Positions 31,254 through 38,994 of a DNA stretch of 64,000 nt are shown here, piece by piece. How positions within the stretch are numbered: position 1 is the stretch's first letter; each line of letters opens with the position of its first letter. The stretch spans positions 124,001 through 188,000 of the forward strand of contig NZ_BAED01000003.1 in assembly GCF_000241345.1 (NCBI RefSeq), given 5' to 3'. The position numbers and the translations under genes are program-made. The notes below the pieces were generated by a model that saw only the letters and a list, made by a program, of their open reading frames with translations, was not told the origin of the DNA and did no database searches. This stretch comes from Gordonia amarae NBRC 15530 (lineage in GTDB: Bacteria; Actinomycetota; Actinomycetes; Mycobacteriales; Mycobacteriaceae).

Positions 31254-32900
31254 TCAGAGCGGTCCGGTGGGCAACTGCCGGCGCACCAGCTTGCCGGTGG
31301 GATTGCGCGGCAGTTCGTCGACGAACACCACATCGCGCGGCACCTTGTACCGGGCCAGGTGCGTCTTGACGTGCGCTTTGATCTCGTCGGGTGTGGGGTC
31401 GGTGTCCTCGGCCCGGACGATGAACGCGCGCAGCCGGGTACCGAACTCGTCGTCGGGCACCCCGATCACGGCGACGTCGTCGACGGCGTCGTGTTCGGCG
31501 AGCAGGTTCTCCACCTCGAGCGGGTATACGTTCTCACCGCCGGAGACGATCATGTCGTCGTCGCGGCCCTCGATGAACATGAGCCCGTCGTCGTCGAAGC
31601 GAGCCATGTCACCTGTCGACATGTAGCCGTCGATGATGTCTTTGTTGCGGCCGTCGGTGTAGCCCTCGAACGGCACCCCGTTCTTCACGAACAACCGGCC
31701 CCGCACGTTGGCCGCGGTGATCTGCTTGTTGTCGGCGTCGTAGAGCCGCAATCGGCTGGAAATCGGTGGGCGGCCGACGGTTCCGGGTGCCTTGCGCAGT
31801 TCTTGTGGCTGCGCGATGGAGGCGATGGCCACCTCCGTGGAGCCGTACAGGTTGTAGAGCACGTCCCCGAAGGCATCCTGGATCGCCTCCGACAGCGCAG
31901 GCGACAGCGCCGACCCGGCGATCACGATCACCTTGAGCGCCGACAGGTCGTACTTGCCGAGCACGTCCGGCCCGAGCGCCACCATGCGGTGCAGCATCGT
32001 CGGCACCGCCACCAGCATCTCGACCTTCTCCGCGGCCATGGTGGCGACAGTGTGCTCGGCGTCGAAGCGGCGGCGCAGCACCAGCCTGTTCCCGAGGGCC
32101 AGGTTCACTCCGGCGGTGGCGAATCCGGTGGCGTGGAACAGCGGCGAGACGATCATCGAGGTTCCCTTGCGCGGGAACGGGATCCGGTCGAGCAGCAGGA
32201 CGCTGGCGAACGGTGACATCGCCCCGCGGGTGGCGCCCTTGGGCAGTCCGGTGGTGCCGCTGGTGAGGATCACCATCCCGGCCGCGGCATCGGGTTCCGG
32301 CGGCGCGGAGGTGTCGCCGCCGGCCGCGATCTCGTCGAGGGTGGTGATCCCCTGCGGCGCTTGGCCCTCCAGCCAGGTGATGATTCGCGGCATGTCGGCG
32401 GGCAGTGCATCGGCGAGCGCGGTGAACTCCTGGTCGTAGAGGATCGCGCTGACATTCTCGCGCTGGGCGACCTCCACGAACTGGGTGGCGCCGAAACCGG
32501 TGTTCATCATCACCAGCCGCAGACCGGCCTTTCCGGCCGCGGCCAGCGCGATGAGCAGGCCCCGGTGATCGCGCGCGATCACCGCGATCACCGAGCCGCG
32601 AGCGATTCCTTTGGCCAGCAACGCGTTTGCCAGCGCGTTGGATTGCCGGTCGAAGTCGCCGTAGGTGATGGTCCCATGTTCGTCGGTGATGCACGGGTCG
32701 CCGGCGAACTTCTCGCCGCCGTTGACGGCGAGCGCGGCGACCGGTCCGAGCCGTTCACCGCGCTTGGCCGACAACGCCGCGTGATGCGGTTTGCTCAGTT
32801 CCACGAGACCGTGATCGCGCAGCACCCGCACCAGCCCGATGACGTCGGTCACCGAGTCCTTCAACCCACCGAGTGAAACCATGCCAAACTCCCCATTCAT
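31254..32900 (-). CDS. Fatty-acid--CoA ligase (FadD type)
   Basis: 548 residues of the AMP-forming ligase family. The P-loop ILTSGTTGLPKGATRG, the A5 motif YNLYGSTE, A7 YMSTGDMARFDDDG, A8 GRDDDMIVSGGENVYP and the C-terminal lysine in NPTGKLVRRQL are all intact. It activates a fatty or other carboxylic acid to its CoA ester through an acyl-adenylate. It is read 76 bp behind the SDR on the same strand, so the pair may share a transcript. It resembles mycobacterial FadD2/FadD12; the exact substrate is unknown. Confidence 0.9.
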   Translation of the reverse strand: MNGEFGMVSLGGLKDSVTDVIGLVRVLRDHGLVELSKPHHAALSAKRGERLGPVAALAVNGGEKFAGDPCITDEHGTITYGDFDRQSNALANALLAKGIARGSVIAVIARDHRGLLIALAAAGKAGLRLVMMNTGFGATQFVEVAQRENVSAILYDQEFTALADALPADMPRIITWLEGQAPQGITTLDEIAAGGDTSAPPEPDAAAGMVILTSGTTGLPKGATRGAMSPFASVLLLDRIPFPRKGTSMIVSPLFHATGFATAGVNLALGNRLVLRRRFDAEHTVATMAAEKVEMLVAVPTMLHRMVALGPDVLGKYDLSALKVIVIAGSALSPALSEAIQDAFGDVLYNLYGSTEVAIASIAQPQELRKAPGTVGRPPISSRLRLYDADNKQITAANVRGRLFVKNGVPFEGYTDGRNKDIIDGYMSTGDMARFDDDGLMFIEGRDDDMIVSGGENVYPLEVENLLAEHDAVDDVAVIGVPDDEFGTRLRAFIVRAEDTDPTPDEIKAHVKTHLARYKVPRDVVFVDELPRNPTGKLVRRQLPTGPL

Positions 32901-32976
32901 CGCCCTGAGGCGCTCTGTCGTGGGTAGCCTATCGGTGGATCACCGATTTGGAAACATTTCTTCAGATTTGTTTCAA

Positions 32977-33711
32977 TCAGGCGTGCGGCACGTCCGCCGA
33001 GAGCCCGCCGTCCATCACGAATTCCGACGCCGTGGCGTACGACGACTCGTCGCTGGCCAGGAACACCACAAAGGTGGACACCTCGCTCGATTCGGCCGAC
33101 CGGCCCAGCGGAACCTTGACCATCCCCTCCGGAAGTCCTTCCGTCATAGGAGTTTTGATCAGTCCGGGGTGGATGGAGTTCACCCGCACATTGTGCGGCG
33201 CCAGCTCGAGGGCCGCCGACTTGGCCAGGCCGCGCACGCCCCACTTGGAGGCCACGTAGCCGTGCGCCCACGGGCTGCCCCGCAGACCCTCCACCGACGA
33301 CACGTTGATGATGGACCCGCCGCCGGCGTCGATCATCGGCTGCGCGACGGTCCGGATACCGAGGAAGGTGCCGGTGAGGTTGACGTCGATGATCTGCCGC
33401 CACTTGTCCACCTTGAAGTTCTGGATCGGCGCACCGTTGACGATGCCCGCGTTGTTCACCAGAACGTTGACGGTGCCGAACTCACCGATCGCGGTGGCGA
33501 CGGCCGCCTCCCAGTCCTCCAGCGAGGTCACGTCCAGGTGCACGTACCGCGCCGAGGTACCGATTTCCTCGGCCAGCGCCTTGCCCTCGTCGTCGAGGAT
33601 GTCGCCGATGACCACCTTCGCGCCCTCTGCAACCAGTGCCCGTGCGTGCTCGGCACCCATGCCTCGCGCACCGCCGGTGATGATCGCAACTTTGTTCTCT
33701 ACTCGTCCCAT
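32977..33711 (-). CDS. Short-chain dehydrogenase/reductase
   Basis: 244 residues, classical SDR. The nucleotide motif is AIITGGARGMGAEHA, followed by NNAG (VLVNNAGIVNG), the catalytic Ser in INVSSVEG and YxxxK in GYVASKWGV. The Asp at the end of the second strand (VIGDILDD) favours NAD over NADP. It resembles 3-alpha/20-beta-hydroxysteroid dehydrogenases, which fits a sterol-using actinobacterium, but the substrate is inferred. The ATG at 33711 is the family start. Confidence 0.88.
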   Translation of the reverse strand: MGRVENKVAIITGGARGMGAEHARALVAEGAKVVIGDILDDEGKALAEEIGTSARYVHLDVTSLEDWEAAVATAIGEFGTVNVLVNNAGIVNGAPIQNFKVDKWRQIIDVNLTGTFLGIRTVAQPMIDAGGGSIINVSSVEGLRGSPWAHGYVASKWGVRGLAKSAALELAPHNVRVNSIHPGLIKTPMTEGLPEGMVKVPLGRSAESSEVSTFVVFLASDESSYATASEFVMDGGLSADVPHA

Positions 33712-33871
33712 GGCGAGCAACAGTACCCGCCGAGGGCCGAAATTAGAACAAGTTCTAGCCAACTGCGGCGGCCCGTGATGTACTGATATGGACACCAGTC
33801 CGGACAATTGTTCATCTACCTGCGGAAACACGCCGGACCTGCACACATATCAGTGGGAGGCAACACACACC

Positions 33872-34963
33872 ATGGCCATTCGCGTCGCGCTCGTCGGCAC
33901 CGGAAACGCGGGCAGGCTCGCCCTGCGCCAGCTCATCGACGACCCCCGTTTCGAGTTGGTCGCTGTCGGCGTGTCCACCCCGGAAAAGGCGGGCAAGGAC
34001 GCCGGCGAACTGGCCGGCCTGGAGGTCGCCACCGGCATCACCGCGGTCATCGGGCTCGACGGCGTGATCGCCGCCCGGCCCGACTGCGTCGTGTACACGG
34101 CGATGGGCGACACCCGCCCGATCGAATCGTTCAACGACTGCCGCCGGATCCTCGACGCGGGCATCAATGTGGTCGGCACCGCCCCCGGCGGCCTGCAGTA
34201 TCCGTGGGGGGTGATGCCCGCCAAGGCGATCGACAAGATCGAGGGTTCGGCCCGCGAGGGCGGTGCCTCACTGTTCATCTCCGGTGTCGATCCGGGCTTC
34301 GCCAACGACCTGATCCCGTTCGCCTTCGCCGGCACCTGCCAGAACGTGCGGCAGGTGCGGTGCATGGAGATCGCCGACTACGCCACCTACGACGGCTCCA
34401 CCGTCATGTTCGACGTGATGGGGTTCGGCCTGCCGATGGACCAGACGCCGATGCTGCTCCTGCCCGGCATCCTCGGCATGGCGTGGGGCACCACCCTGGC
34501 TATCCTGGCCGCCGGGTTCGGCGTCACCATCGACGAGGTCCGCGAGCATCACGAAAGCGAGCCCGCCCCTGAGACTTTCGATATCGCGGCGGGCACCATC
34601 GAGAAGGGCACGCGGGCCGCGGTGCGGTTCGAGATCACCGGCATGGTCAACGGTGAACCGGCCATCGTCATCGAGCACATCACCCGGCTACGCGACGATC
34701 TGCGGCCCGACTGGGCACGTCCGGCGCAGGACGGCGGCTCGTACCGGGTGGAGATCGTCGGCGAACCGTCCTACCGGGTCGACATCTGCCCCACCAGCGC
34801 GGTAGGCGACCACAACCACGCGGCGATCGTCGCGGGTGTGGGCCGCGTCGTCAACGCCATCCCGGCGGTCGTCGCCGCCGCGCCCGGCGTGCTCACCACG
34901 CTCGACCTGCCGCTGATCACCGGGCCGGGACTCGCGGCGGCGAAACCGGCCGCCGCGAACTGA
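33872..34963 (+). CDS. Dihydrodipicolinate-reductase-like NAD(P)-dependent oxidoreductase
   Basis: 363 residues. An N-terminal Rossmann domain (IRVALVGTGNAGRLALRQL) is followed by a DapB-like mixed domain (FISGVDPGFANDLIPFAFAG). The family includes 2,4-diaminopentanoate dehydrogenase and many actinobacterial paralogues of unknown substrate. GGGAGG lies 11 bases before the ATG at 33872; the reading frame is open upstream but without family-like sequence. It is divergent from the SDR gene, with 160 bp between them. Confidence 0.8.
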   Translation: MAIRVALVGTGNAGRLALRQLIDDPRFELVAVGVSTPEKAGKDAGELAGLEVATGITAVIGLDGVIAARPDCVVYTAMGDTRPIESFNDCRRILDAGINVVGTAPGGLQYPWGVMPAKAIDKIEGSAREGGASLFISGVDPGFANDLIPFAFAGTCQNVRQVRCMEIADYATYDGSTVMFDVMGFGLPMDQTPMLLLPGILGMAWGTTLAILAAGFGVTIDEVREHHESEPAPETFDIAAGTIEKGTRAAVRFEITGMVNGEPAIVIEHITRLRDDLRPDWARPAQDGGSYRVEIVGEPSYRVDICPTSAVGDHNHAAIVAGVGRVVNAIPAVVAAAPGVLTTLDLPLITGPGLAAAKPAAAN

Positions 34964-34975
34964 CCGCCGGCGGGG

Positions 34976-35663
34976 TCAGTCGCCGATGGTCCCGAGGAGC
35001 TTCTCCGTCAGCAGACCGCGTGCCCACTTGGGCATGATGAAGACCCCCTCGGCCTCGGCACACACCCCGTCGGATGTCGAAACCTCGGCCTTGGCAAAGG
35101 CTTTCACGCCTTCGATCCGGTCGAGCCAGGCCTCGACATGGACCTTGCCGAGCTTGGTGCCCTGCCGGTAGCGGATCGACAGGGTCCCGGTCATCCCCGG
35201 TACTTTCGCGTTCTCGCAGGCCCGGCCAAGTGCCTGGTCGAACACCGCCGCGAGCATTCCGCCGTGCACCAGCCCCGCCGGACCCTCGTAGGCACCACCG
35301 AGTTCCACGTCGACTGTCACCTTGTCGGGAAGGTGCCGAAACTCCAGCGGCGGGTGCGATCGGATTGCGGATGCCCGTCATCGCGTTGCCCCAGGAGCGA
35401 CGGGTGCCGTCGGAGTTCACCCGCGTCCCGAAGGACCCGTCGAGGCTCTGCTCCTCGAGGATGCCGGTGGCCTGCCGGATGAGAGCGCGTGCCGCCTCGA
35501 CGCGTTCGTCGTCGACGTCGGTGAGAACGGTGGCCGAAACGAGCGCACGCACGTCGCCGGCCAGTGCCCGGGCGACGACCGCCTGCTGCGCGATCTGCTC
35601 GGTGGGAACGTCCTCCTCGACGTACCCCCTGGGTGGCTTGGCGGCGCTCTCGTCAATGCTCAT
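34976..35663 (-). pseudogene. PaaI-type thioesterase split by a one-base insertion
   Basis: The first part (about 103 residues, from MSIDESAAKPPRG to GIRNPIAP) and the hot-dog domain (HLPDKVTVDVELGG, GPAGLVHGGMLAAVFDQAL, LSIRYRQGTKLG) lie in different frames. Dropping one base from the GGG at 35352-35354 (plus strand) joins them as IAPPLEFRHLPDK and gives one 228-residue protein. The hot-dog motif HGGMLAAVFDQ is intact. This is either a recent mutation or a sequencing error; the rest shows no decay. The probable role is hydrolysis of an acyl-CoA, beside lipid genes and divergent from the crotonase. Confidence 0.85.
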
Positions 35664-35735
35664 CGTCTCGTTGTATCAGGACAATCCGCCCACCCCGGGA
35701 ACCGCACCACCTACTGCGGGGTAATCTCACGATTC

Positions 35736-36563
35736 ATGAGTGAGCATCAATGGAAAGCGTTCACGGTCGCCATCGCCGACGGTATCGCCGAGGTCACCCT
35801 GATCGGACCCGGCAAAGGCAACGTGATGGGCCCGGACTTCTGGAACGAGCTGCCGGCCGTGTTCGCCGAACTCGACCGCGACGACGCGGTCCGTGCCGTG
35901 GTGCTCGCCGGATCGGGCAAGAACTTCACCTTCGGCCTCGACCTGCCCGGCATGGCCGGTGACCTGGGTCCGGTCCTGGCGCCCGACGCCAAGGCCGCCG
36001 TGCGGACCCGCTTCCACGACCTGATCCTGCGCATGCAGTCGGGCGTGAACGCGGTGGCCGACTGCCGCAAGCCCGTGGTGGCCGCCATCTGGGGCTGGTG
36101 CATCGGCGGCGGCGTCGACCTGATCACGGCCGCCGACTTCCGCTACGCCTCCGCCGACGCCAAGTTCAGCGTCCGGGAGGTCAAGGTGGCGATGGTCGCC
36201 GACATGGGCACCCTCGCCCGGCTGCCCGGGATCATCGGCGACGGCCACTTCCGTGAACTGGCGCTGACCGGCCGCGACATCGACGCCGCCCGCGCCGAGC
36301 GCATCGGTCTGGTCAATGACGTCTACGACGACGCCGAGGCGACCCTGGCCGCCGCGCGTGCCGCCGCCGCCGAGATCGCCGCCAACCCGCCGCTGGTGGT
36401 GCACGGCATCAAGCAGGTCCTCGACCGGGCGCGCAGCGCCGCCGTCAACGACAGCCTGCGGTTCGTGGCCGCCTGGAACGCCGCGTTCCTGCCGTCCAAC
36501 GACCTGTCCGAGGCGGTCACAGCCGTCTTCGAGAAGCGGAAACCGAACTTTACCGGCGAATAG
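35736..36563 (+). CDS. Crotonase-family protein, probable dienoyl-CoA isomerase
   Basis: 275 residues. The oxyanion-hole segments are SGKNFTFGLDLPGM and AIWGWCIGGGVDLITAADFRYA. The acidic pair in FSVREVKVAMVADMGTLARLP matches the Glu and Asp used by delta3,5-delta2,4-dienoyl-CoA isomerases (ECH1) rather than the two Glu of enoyl-CoA hydratase. It probably helps break down odd-position double bonds. The ATG at 35736 opens 72 bp from the divergent thioesterase. Confidence 0.85.
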   Translation: MSEHQWKAFTVAIADGIAEVTLIGPGKGNVMGPDFWNELPAVFAELDRDDAVRAVVLAGSGKNFTFGLDLPGMAGDLGPVLAPDAKAAVRTRFHDLILRMQSGVNAVADCRKPVVAAIWGWCIGGGVDLITAADFRYASADAKFSVREVKVAMVADMGTLARLPGIIGDGHFRELALTGRDIDAARAERIGLVNDVYDDAEATLAAARAAAAEIAANPPLVVHGIKQVLDRARSAAVNDSLRFVAAWNAAFLPSNDLSEAVTAVFEKRKPNFTGE

Positions 36564-36577
36564 AATCCCTCCCACCA

Positions 36578-36785
36578 CCGGCTGACGCGCGAGCCGCCTC
36601 CGGCCGGCTGACGCGCGACCCGCCTCCGGCCGGCTGACGCGCGACCCGCCTCCTGCCGGCTGACGCGCGACCCGCCTCCGGCCGGCTGACGCGCGACCCG
36701 CCTCCTGCCGGCTGAGGTGCGAGCCGCCTCCTGCCGGCTGAGGTGCGAGCCGCCTCCTGCCGGTTGAGGTGCGAGCCTGCGAGCC
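36578..36785. repeat. 26-bp tandem repeat, 8 units
   Basis: Seven clear copies of CCGGCTGACGCGCGACCCGC+CTCCTG run from 36578 to 36759. The last two of these already read GGCTGAGGTGCGAG, and an eighth from 36760 becomes GGTTGAGGTGCGAG and merges with intergenic repeat copy B. The array is therefore an expansion of the repeat head, drifting away from it with distance. No gene is seen in it. Confidence 0.9.
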
Positions 36786-36825
36786 TCGAAACCCCGCACG
36801 CCGACATTGTCCTCGTGCGGGTTTT
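36760..36825. repeat. Intergenic repeat with terminator, copy B
   Basis: GGTTGAGGTGCGAG, then CCTGCGAGCCTCGAAACC, then a hairpin: CCCGCACG (36793-36800) pairs with CGTGCGGG (36814-36821), followed by TTTT. The loop holds GACATTGTC. It lies between the converging crotonase and nitroreductase genes and should stop transcription. Confidence 0.85.
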
Positions 36826-36847
36826 CCAGGCTCTTCGCCTAGGCTTC

Positions 36848-37315
36848 TCAGCGTTCCCGGAGCCGGAACACCGGGATCTGGCGATCGGTGCGCTGCTCGT
36901 AGAGGTCGAAGTTCGGCCATACCGCGCGCAGCACCTGCCACGCGTCGTCCCGCTCGGGTCCGGCGAGTTCGGTGGGGACGCATTCCCATTGCCTGCCGCC
37001 GTGGAAGACCGCGACCGTGTCGGCGGCGCGCACGTTGTACACCCACTGGGGCATCGCCTCAGTCCCGAAGTAGGATCCAGCGATCAGCCAGTCGTCCCCG
37101 TCGGGGGCGCACAGCAGCCGCGTGCGGCGCGCGATGCCCGACTTCCGGCCCGGCACGTCGAGCGTGATGTTGGGCAGGTCGGCGATGTCGAGCAGGCTGT
37201 AGCGGTCGCCGGTGACCTTCTGAATGGTGCCGTCGCACTTGACGATCTGCGGCAGGAACCGGGGCATCCAGGCGATCGAACCGATCCCGATGGCCAGCCG
37301 TTTGCGAAAACCCAT
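36848..37315 (-). CDS. Deazaflavin (F420)-dependent nitroreductase family protein
   Basis: 155 residues. The phrase LDVPGRKSGIARRTRLL is the Ddn-family signature that grips the F420 phosphate, and WLIAGSYFGTEAMPQWVYNVRA continues the split beta-barrel. Relatives reduce quinones or nitro compounds with reduced F420. The ATG at 37315 fits the family; an upstream in-frame start at 37405 is less likely. It is divergent from the next small gene. Confidence 0.85.
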   Translation of the reverse strand: MGFRKRLAIGIGSIAWMPRFLPQIVKCDGTIQKVTGDRYSLLDIADLPNITLDVPGRKSGIARRTRLLCAPDGDDWLIAGSYFGTEAMPQWVYNVRAADTVAVFHGGRQWECVPTELAGPERDDAWQVLRAVWPNFDLYEQRTDRQIPVFRLRER

Positions 37316-37418
37316 GCCCGACAGTGTGCCATCACGTCCGGTCAACACCGGCATCCACAATGAACCGGCTGTGGATACCGCGATCGTGAAATCGTCCCGC
37401 GCCACGCACTATTCGGGC

Positions 37419-37838
37419 ATGACAACCGAAGCACCACACCACCACACACCCCCGCTCACCCGCACCCTGTCGACGGTCACCGATCTCCGTGACGAATGGC
37501 AGCGCCGCACAGCCGATCTCACGTTCACCTACACCGCCCTCTGGTTCACCTTCCTCGACTCCGACAACCGCACGATCCCCACCCACAACACCGTCGATCT
37601 GGCGATCCGCCCCGACCCGGCGGGCATCAATCTGCTGATGCGGACCATCGCCGAGATTATCGAGGACGACACCTCGGTCGCCTTCTTGCTGGTCAGAGCA
37701 GGCGACGACAACGAGGTGTCGGACACCGACAGCGAGTGGGCCCGGCTGCTCGGGCTGGCCGCCCGCGACCACGAGGTGCATATCCGCCCGACACATCGCG
37801 CCAACAACAGCTCCGTCGTAGCGGTCGGCGGCTGGTGA
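37419..37838 (+). CDS. Small conserved protein of unknown function
   Basis: 139 residues, cytoplasmic, no signal peptide. Visible structure: FTYTALWFTFLDSDNRTIPTHNTVDL, then MRTIAEIIEDDTSVAFLLVRAG and a final RPTHRANNSSVVAV. This alternation resembles a small alpha/beta domain, like RadC/JAB-type or DNA-repair accessory proteins, but catalytic residues are not evident. A His-rich head (APHHHTPP) is present. Not recognised. It ends 22 bp before the kinase gene and may be cotranscribed. Confidence 0.65.
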   Translation: MTTEAPHHHTPPLTRTLSTVTDLRDEWQRRTADLTFTYTALWFTFLDSDNRTIPTHNTVDLAIRPDPAGINLLMRTIAEIIEDDTSVAFLLVRAGDDNEVSDTDSEWARLLGLAARDHEVHIRPTHRANNSSVVAVGGW

Positions 37839-37860
37839 CCGGCCGGGTACCGTGGGCGGG

Positions 37861-38784
37861 GTGACCGCTTCACGACTGTTGGTCGACGCAGGACAGACCG
37901 GCACCCGATTACGCGTGATCGGCGCCGACGGCCATGTCGTCGACACCGTCGCCGGCCCTGTCGACACCAGCCACGGCGTCGTCGAGCAGGTTGCGGACAG
38001 GATCCGAGAGACATTGTCCGACAACAACGATCGTATCGGCGAGGTGGCGGTGGGACTGTCCGGTCTCACCGACGACGCCGCACAACCGGCCGTGCTCAGA
38101 CACCGGCTGGCCCACTTCGGCGTCGGACGCGTCGTCCTCGCCCACGATTCGGTCACCGCCTACCTGGCCGCCAACGGAACCCGCCACGGGGTTGTGGTGG
38201 CCGCGGGCACTGGGGTGGTGACTCTCGGCGTAGGACCCGAAGGTGTCGCCCGCGTGGATGGTTGGGGTCATCTCCTCGGTGACGCCGGCAGTGCGTACTG
38301 GATCGGCCGGGCGGGCCTGGATGCGGCGTTGCGCACCTTCGACGGCCGTGCCGAACCGACAGCGCTGATGCGGGCCGCGATCGAGGAGTTCGGGCCGCTC
38401 CCCGACCTGTACATGGTGTTGCAGGCCGACCCGGCCCGGGTGAACCGCATCGCCGGTTTCGCCCGAACCGTCGACAAATTGGCCGACGACGCCACCGCCG
38501 CCGCCATCCTGGACGCGGCAGGCACCGAACTGGCCGGTTCGGCGATCGCGGCTCTGACCCGGGCAGGTCTGCGCGCAGGACACGACGCACGGGTGAGCTG
38601 GACCGGAACCGTCCTCACCCGCAACACCCGCGTGCGTGAATCCTTCCTCACCGCGGTCACCGCACAAGCCCCCGGCGCCGTCACCGGCACTCCCCTGGGC
38701 CAACCGATCGACGGAGTGGCCCTACTCCTGGACCTGCCACACGATCACCCCCTGCGCCCGCTCATCTTCCCATCTGCCGGTTGA
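37861..38784 (+). CDS. BadF/BadG-type ATPase, probable sugar (N-acetylglucosamine-like) kinase
   Basis: 307 residues of the ASKHA fold. The phosphate-1 loop is VDAGQTGTRLRVIG, phosphate-2 is VVAAGTGVVTLGVG, and the sugar-kinase-like middle reads GWGHLLGDAGSAYWIGRAGLDAAL. Such proteins phosphorylate N-acetylglucosamine or muropeptide sugars. The start is GTG at 37861. The end runs into intergenic repeat copy C. Confidence 0.8.
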   Translation: MTASRLLVDAGQTGTRLRVIGADGHVVDTVAGPVDTSHGVVEQVADRIRETLSDNNDRIGEVAVGLSGLTDDAAQPAVLRHRLAHFGVGRVVLAHDSVTAYLAANGTRHGVVVAAGTGVVTLGVGPEGVARVDGWGHLLGDAGSAYWIGRAGLDAALRTFDGRAEPTALMRAAIEEFGPLPDLYMVLQADPARVNRIAGFARTVDKLADDATAAAILDAAGTELAGSAIAALTRAGLRAGHDARVSWTGTVLTRNTRVRESFLTAVTAQAPGAVTGTPLGQPIDGVALLLDLPHDHPLRPLIFPSAG

Positions 38785-38968
38785 GGTGCAGAGAACACTG
38801 TCATCCCACCAGGTTTCGAGGCTCGCAAGCTCGCACCTCAACCGACGACAAACCAGCTACCCCTGCCGGCTGAGCCTCAATACCCTACCCCGCCGGTTGA
38901 GGTGCGAGGAGCGCAAGCGACGAGCCTCGAAACCCGGTGAGACGACAATGTCGCCGCACCGGGTTTCG
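38777..38968. repeat. Intergenic repeat, copies in both orientations plus terminator (copy C)
   Basis: The first half is an inverted pair: GGTTGAGGTGC at 38779 and GCACCTCAACC at 38833-38843, with GGTTTCGAGGCTCGC between them. A second, forward copy follows (GGTTGAGGTGCGAGGAGCGC, AAGCGACGAGCCTCGAAACC). It ends in a hairpin: CGAAACCCGGTG (38928-38939) pairs with CACCGGGTTTCG (38957-38968), loop GACAATGTC. It lies between converging genes; about 200 bp with no coding sign. Confidence 0.85.
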
Positions 38969-38994
38969 ACGGTCACCTCGACGAACGAAGAACT

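Noticed and set aside
36578..36785. Regular repeats suggesting a CRISPR array
   Set aside because: The 26-bp units touch head to tail with no unique spacers, no cas genes are near, and the unit derives from the neighbouring intergenic repeat.
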